Below are positions 61,686 through 64,000 of a DNA stretch of 64,000 bases, piece after piece (positions within the stretch are counted from its first letter, which is position 1; every line of letters starts with the position of its first letter). The stretch is from positions 19,237,999-19,301,998 of the forward strand of contig NC_088864.1 in NCBI RefSeq assembly GCF_032884065.1. The letters are read 5' to 3'. The stretch comes from Artemia franciscana. Taxonomy: Eukaryota > Arthropoda > Branchiopoda > Anostraca > Artemiidae. Position numbers and translations under genes: made by a program. The notes below the pieces were generated by a model, which was not told the origin of the DNA, searched no databases, and worked only from the letters and a program-made list of their open reading frames with translations.

Positions 61686-62740
61686 ATGACGAAATCAAAA
61701 CAATTTTGTCCTGAATGCAGATTACGGGTTACTTCGAATGCAGTCAAATGTGTTAATTGCAGTTCTTGCTTCCATGCAGGGACTGATAAGTGTGCTAGGA
61801 TAGAAATCACTAGTTGGAATAACTCCTGGATGTGCCTAGATTGCTCTACTAAGTCTAAGGTAAATTGTACTTCTTCTCGAGTGCTTTCTATCCCCCTCCA
61901 GAACTTCTCGGACGCCCCGTACCCCTGTTGAAAGAAGAAGGATTCTTAGCATTCTAAGTGATCTCAGCAGCCCTAAGCATTTTCCAGACATTCCACTCAG
62001 CCAGTTTTCTCTATTGACTGAAGAACCAACCGTTTCTAACAAGGCTGGTACTAGTTTGTGTGATGGAACAATTTCCCCTGTCCCTCCCAGAGCTGAGGCT
62101 GTTCTGAAGGGAAAACAAATGCATCTGGCCAAACTATTAACTGTAGCACTGATAAATCAGTTCAAACAGACACTGTCCCTACACCCCCCCCCCCCTTACA
62201 ACCAGATATTAGCAAAATCTTGGTTTTACAAGAGGAGTTATCGGATGCGTTAACTTTCATCTTTTTGATGGTTCACCAAGGTGATCTGGCAAGTCGACCT
62301 ACATATAATTCCATTTTGAATTAGGTTAATAACACTTTCATCTCAAAACATAAAAAAAGTGCAATGTCCATAATCCCAATGAATATTGATGAAGGACTTA
62401 GAGGATTAAATCCAGTGTTACCTGTCACAACAAGTGACATAAATCCGGAAATTTTCATTGACCTCAATCCACCCTTGATACAGCCTAATTACAATGGTAA
62501 CCTTGAATACCACATTACAGATGCCCAAAAACGTGTGGACATTAACAAGGTGAATAGCCTGCATAATAAGACTGTCTCTTCTGATAATAAACGAAAATGT
62601 GCTAATATAATCTTGGCAGGTTCTTGCCAATTACAAGACAATTATGTATTTGATCAAATTTTTCTTCAACCAGGCTCCAGCAAAAAAGTGTTCTCGAAAA
62701 TAGAGTTAAGGCAGGTTACACTAAAAAAAAAAAAAAAAAA
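61686..62740 (+). pseudogene. LINE ORF1 remnant with PHD-like zinc finger
   Basis: ATG at 61686 opens an 81-codon frame. Residues 8-53 form a zinc finger: C8, C11, C22, C25, H30, C36, C50 and C53 (CPEC, CVNC, H, C, MCLDC), a C4HC3 PHD-type pattern. A frame shift at a C run (about 61890) leads to RTPVERRRILSILSDL and a Ser/Pro-rich part. A second shift at the C run at 62185 leads to PDISKILVLQEELSDALTFI. Frame 62364-62744 (MSIIPMNIDEGL) ends at an A run (62723-62741). PHD fingers are known in ORF1 proteins of several LINE clades such as CR1. No close host gene is recognised. Confidence 0.6.
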
Positions 62741-63094
62741 ATGAGCTCAGTGATTTTCAACCAAGTGCATCAACCAAGTTCCAGCAAAGAATCTCCAACA
62801 AAAAAAAATGTGATATGCAAACATTTTGATCATAACCGTTGTAAATTTAGCAAGCAGTGCAAATTTTTACATATATGTTGTAATTTTATTTCAGGTAGTT
62901 GTGGTTTCGTTAGGTGCAGTTTTAACCATGTGAAGCTTTGTCTAGTTTTAGCTTGTAATAACAAATATTCTGGTATTGCTTATGCACCACCAGTAGCTGA
63001 TGTTAATTCTCCTCCCTGGGGCCCTGTTCCAGTGTCCCTATCCAAAATAAAAATTGTAAGAGCCACTCATCTCCCTTCCGCCGTCCTTTTTTAG
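62741..63094 (+). CDS. Tandem CCCH zinc-finger ORF within LINE ORF1 region
   Basis: 117 codons. Two CCCH fingers: C26-x7-C34-x5-C40-x3-H44 and C47-x6-C54-x4-C59-x3-H63, preceded by a Ser-rich, basic segment (PSSSKESPTKK). Such fingers usually bind RNA. The ORF starts at the A run that ends the previous frame, so in an intact element both may have been one ORF1 protein; this is inference. Downstream is a Pro-rich region and then an endonuclease. The alternative is a captured host exon, but no splice sites are evident. Confidence 0.5.
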   Translation: MSSVIFNQVHQPSSSKESPTKKNVICKHFDHNRCKFSKQCKFLHICCNFISGSCGFVRCSFNHVKLCLVLACNNKYSGIAYAPPVADVNSPPWGPVPVSLSKIKIVRATHLPSAVLF

Positions 63095-63459
63095 TGCACT
63101 GCACTCAAGCAAAAATCTCTCATCAAAGTTCATCAGGCATAGCTCAAAAATTGACAAACCATTCCCAATCCGGAACTCTCCTCCCTTATCCTTTGTTACC
63201 TCCTCCCCCTCCCCGCATACAGAAGTCCTGTTTCCTCACCCTCACAGTATGCTGCCCTGTACCCTCCCTACTCTGCCACAAATCAGCAATTTCCTGACGG
63301 ACATGAATCACTATTCCCAACCAGCCGCCCTTTCCCAACACCTTGCAAAATCCCACCCCCAGCCCATTTGTTTTATCCCTTGTGCCTACCCTGTCAACGT
63401 GACTCAGGTCTGAGACTTTCTGCATTCAATAATTGTCTTGTAATAAATCCTAATTGTTC
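63095..63459 (+). other. Pro-rich linker between CCCH ORF and endonuclease
   Basis: Plus-strand frames are rich in Pro and Ser (PLLPPPPPR, PLCLPCQRDS) with frame changes. Probably the C-terminal part of ORF1 or the ORF1/ORF2 spacer. Confidence 0.35.
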
Positions 63460-64000
63460 TCCTCATGCTTCATCCATATCATTGCCCGTCCCCCACCTCC
63501 AAATTCCCAAGACAAATCCTTCTCTTACTCTAATAATTCATCTATCAATGTTGACTCTAATAGACATCCCATAAAAGTCAAATGTGCTCCCCTGGTCCCT
63601 TGTTCTGACTACATTAATCTGGCCCCCGCTACGAATCCAACCACACCCCCTCTACCCATTTGTAATTTAAATAAAGTCAAGTGTAAAAATGGTACCTTTG
63701 CATGTCGTTTTAAATTTCCCACACTTTTGTTAGGCAATGCTGAAAGTCTTAATTTTGAAAAACTTAATGAATTAGACTCCTTTTCTAAAATATATAGATC
63801 AGACATAATCGCTATTACTGAAGTACATGCTCAAAATACACACATGTTAAGAATGAATAATTTCTCCCAGTTTATTAAAATCAGATCCAAAATCCACCCT
63901 CTGGGTAAGAAAGGGGGTGGAATTCTTTTCTTTGTCCATAATGATTTTTATCCTTCAGAAATATTAGTTCCTTGTCTTACTCCCTTTGATGAAATTTTGT
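63460..64000 (+). CDS. LINE ORF2 start: endonuclease N-terminal part, cut by window end
   Basis: One frame is open from about 63460 to the end. After a Pro/Asn-rich leader and KCKNGTFACRFKF it reads LLGNAESLNFEKLNELD (the N.RSL position of AP-like endonucleases), SDIIAITEVHA (TE catalytic Glu motif) and GKKGGGILFFVHNDFY (the RGGGVAI-type strand). This is the first half of the endonuclease of a CR1-like LINE. No stops occur, so this element may be younger than its neighbours. The rest lies beyond 64000. Confidence 0.75.

Overview
This is eukaryotic DNA. It is AT-rich, dominated by introns and repeats, and carries one recognisable host gene. The gene is an orthologue of PLRG1 (pleiotropic regulator 1; Prp46 in yeast, Tango4 in flies), a WD40 spliceosome protein. 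It lies on the minus strand as ten exons between 50,920 and 13,744. All splice phases agree, and the exons give 453 residues plus the stop codon. Only the very short N-terminal exon with the initiator Met was not found. The protein-coding part is under 4% of the 37 kb span. The organism is probably an invertebrate, and the mix of RTE-, CR1- and jockey-like LINEs, hAT and pogo-like remnants and dense microsatellites suggests an arthropod. A crustacean such as a brine shrimp is a guess only.

Layout. 0-13.7 kb: one possible plus-strand exon of a second gene (462-599), a hAT-type MITE (1697-1912), a seven-copy minisatellite (4937-5338), a transposase-like pseudogene (about 9999-10456) and much sequence I cannot explain. 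13.7-18.3 kb: the last two PLRG1 exons with an RTE fragment between them. 18.7-23.5 kb: two decayed non-LTR retrotransposons in tandem, antisense to PLRG1 in its largest intron. 23.7-25.5 kb: a composite repeat of (TA)n, GC-rich hairpins, T-rich sequence and CRE-like palindromes. 26-51 kb: the other eight PLRG1 exons. Their introns hold tandem arrays, foldback elements, RTE remnants and copies of a hairpin-rich repeat. 51-64 kb: a transposon graveyard with a second long copy of the hairpin repeat in inverted orientation, a hAT dimerisation fragment, LINE fragments on both strands, one LINE nested in another with a target-site duplication, and the 5' part of a CR1-like LINE whose ORF1 region encodes a PHD-like finger and two CCCH fingers.

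The points most worth following are: the long inverted repeat arms (43.2-44.9 and 51.2-52.8 kb) that bracket two PLRG1 exons; the hairpin-rich non-autonomous repeat family; the tandem duplication of the 3' end of a PLRG1 WD40 exon; the PHD plus CCCH ORF1; and the hAT fragment fused to a repeat edge. I saw no prokaryotic features, CRISPR arrays, rRNA or credible intact tRNA.
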